Shown one piece after another: positions 6,243-6,674 of a stretch of DNA of 6,674 nt (the first letter of the stretch is position 1; each line of letters starts with the position of its first letter). The notes under the pieces were generated by a model. It made no database searches, was not told where the DNA came from, and was given only the letters and a program-made list of their open reading frames with translations. Origin of the DNA: Clostridiales bacterium. Its GTDB lineage: Bacteria; Bacillota; Clostridia; Christensenellales; Aristaeellaceae. The DNA lies in assembly GCA_012522875.1 (NCBI GenBank), contig JAAYJP010000172.1, positions 1 to 6,674 on the forward strand, written 5' to 3'. The translations under genes were made by a program, and so were the position numbers.

Positions 6243-6271
6243 ATATTAATCACCCCCGCGGCGTTTGTCAA
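6243..6271 (-). promoter_or_regulatory. Promoter of the sugar importer-deacetylase operon
   Basis: The minus strand has a perfect -35 TTGACA (6271-6266), a 17-base spacer, and -10 TAATAT (6248-6243). Transcription would begin near 6236, leaving a leader of about 45 bases. This is a strong housekeeping-type promoter. I could not find a clear cre (CcpA) site overlapping it. Confidence 0.75.
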
Positions 6272-6383
6272 GCATTGGCAGGTCTCGATTCTGTTTCCAT
6301 CAATACTGCAAAATGAAGCCAAACTCATTGTTCATACTATAAAACATACAGCCACCCGCTTTGTGCCGGTCGGTCCGCACAGG

Positions 6384-6407
6384 TTATCCACAGCTAATTG
6401 TGGATAA
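6384..6407. promoter_or_regulatory. Inverted pair of perfect DnaA-box 9-mers
   Basis: TTATCCACA (6384-6392) and TGTGGATAA (6399-6407) face each other across 6 bases (GCTAAT), forming a 24-base palindrome-like element. Each half is an exact match to the DnaA-box consensus TTATCCACA. AT-rich sequence follows (about 6405-6465). The element lies between two divergent promoters, about 150 bases upstream of the sugar-operon start and about 90 upstream of the plus-strand start. DnaA could bind here as a transcription regulator or in replication control. An unrelated dimeric repressor site is an alternative. Confidence 0.55.
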
Positions 6408-6460
6408 AATGGGTATTTTTCTTTTGGCTATAAATAATTTGCGGAAATATTGAAAAACCC

Positions 6461-6489
6461 TTGATGCTTGTATTGGTGTCTGCTATACT
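6461..6489 (+). promoter_or_regulatory. Promoter of the small membrane-protein gene
   Basis: TTGATG (6461-6466), a 17-base spacer, and TATACT (6484-6489), with TGC immediately before the -10, giving an extended -10 as well. The start would be near 6496, with a leader of about 28 bases before the GTG at 6524. Confidence 0.7.
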
Positions 6490-6523
6490 CCACTATATAT
6501 TGTATTGAGAGGCGGGGAGAGCC

Positions 6524-6674
6524 GTGGATTCTTTGGCTGTATTCGGCTGCATGGGTTGCGTGCTGTCCGCGGCCATCATGCTGCTGTATGGCGGCGTGGC
6601 CGCCAGGGAGGAGGCGGAGCGGCTGCGCCTGCTGCGCCAAAGCCCGCTGTATGCTGAACTATACCGGAAACTGA
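6524..6674 (+). CDS. Unrecognised small protein with N-terminal membrane segment (cut by window edge)
   Basis: From a GTG at 6524 the frame stays open for 50 codons to the window end. The first half (MDSLAVFGCMGCVLSAAIML, then LYGGVAA) is a single hydrophobic segment with two cysteines, Cys9 and Cys12. From residue 28 it becomes strongly charged and likely helical (REEAERLRLLRQ), ending at the edge with SPLYAELYRKL. This looks like a one-pass membrane protein with a cytoplasmic helix; I do not recognise a family. An in-frame stop (TGA at 6506-6508) lies upstream, and purine-rich GGCGGGGAG (6511-6519) can serve as ribosome site, so GTG is the only good start. The promoter at 6461-6489 fits. 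The alternative frame starting at 6468 gives a Cys/Arg/Pro-rich sequence without protein-like character. It is divergent from the sugar operon. The total length is unknown. Confidence 0.6.
   Translation, partial: MDSLAVFGCMGCVLSAAIMLLYGGVAAREEAERLRLLRQSPLYAELYRKL

Noticed and set aside
6243..6300. A CcpA catabolite-response (cre) site near the sugar-operon promoter
   Set aside because: Stretches around the -35 (TTGACAAACGCCG) and upstream (TGGAAACAGAATC) share parts of the cre pattern but lack the central symmetric bases, so I could not support it.
6384..6407. The DnaA-box palindrome as an intrinsic terminator
   Set aside because: No gene on either strand ends just upstream, and no T tract directly follows the stem on either strand; the plus-strand T-rich run starts about ten bases later.
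6428..6640. A 70-codon minus-strand open frame over the right-hand control region and small gene
   Set aside because: It overlaps the plus-strand promoter and coding start, has no ribosome site, and its composition is not protein-like.
6468..6674. An open frame from ATG 6468 at the right end
   Set aside because: Its start lies inside the promoter, with no Shine-Dalgarno site. The product is rich in Cys, Arg, Trp and Pro, whereas the GTG 6524 frame gives a membrane segment plus charged helix.
1..6674. tRNA, rRNA, CRISPR array, insertion sequence or prophage signs
   Set aside because: I saw no cloverleaf-like segment, no regularly spaced repeats, no transposase motifs and no terminal inverted repeats. 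Nearly all of the window is explained by ordinary genes and their control regions.

Overview
The window looks like a chromosomal segment from a Bacillota organism, most likely of class Clostridia and of moderately high GC content. The reasons are a groESL operon behind a textbook CIRCE operator (HrcA-controlled heat shock, common in Bacillota), a GroEL ending in a short GGM-type tail (GGMGGMY), strong purine-rich Shine-Dalgarno sites, and a sugar ABC importer that has no ATPase gene of its own. The sequence alone does not fix genus or family. One feature is atypical for a single-membrane Bacillota cell: the sugar-binding protein has a plain type I signal peptide and no lipoprotein cysteine.

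Layout, left to right. (1) Positions 1-101, minus strand: the first 33 codons of a MutY-type A/G-specific adenine glycosylase, cut by the window edge, with an extended -10 promoter just upstream. (2) 102-327: divergent control region holding the mutY promoter, a small inverted repeat, and the groESL promoter with its CIRCE. (3) 328-2274, plus strand: groES and groEL, 33 bases apart. (4) 2275-2470: convergent intergenic region with a strong hairpin that should terminate transcription from both sides, and a second inverted repeat. (5) 2471-6191, minus strand: an operon transcribed right to left, in the order secreted sugar-binding protein, MalF-type permease, MalG-type permease, PIG-L/LmbE-family deacetylase. 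A 15-bp stem-loop lies between the binding protein and the first permease. (6) 6192-6523: divergent control region with a good sigma-A-type promoter for each direction and, between them, two perfect DnaA-box 9-mers in inverted orientation. (7) 6524-6674, plus strand: the start of an unrecognised small protein with one N-terminal membrane segment, running off the window.

How the genes work together. GroES and GroEL form the folding chamber and should be induced by stress through HrcA release from CIRCE. The operon at 2471-6191 reads as a carbohydrate uptake unit: the binding protein captures a sugar or oligosaccharide outside the membrane, the two permeases form the channel, and an ATPase encoded elsewhere (MsmX/UgpC type) would drive it. 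The cytoplasmic deacetylase as last gene suggests, by inference only, that the imported substrate is an N-acetylated sugar.

Nothing here is clearly a new defence or mobile system. The points most worth a second look are the paired DnaA boxes in the right-hand divergent region, the deacetylase tied to the importer, the intercistronic stem-loop (which also argues for a downstream start of the first permease), and the non-lipoprotein binding protein.
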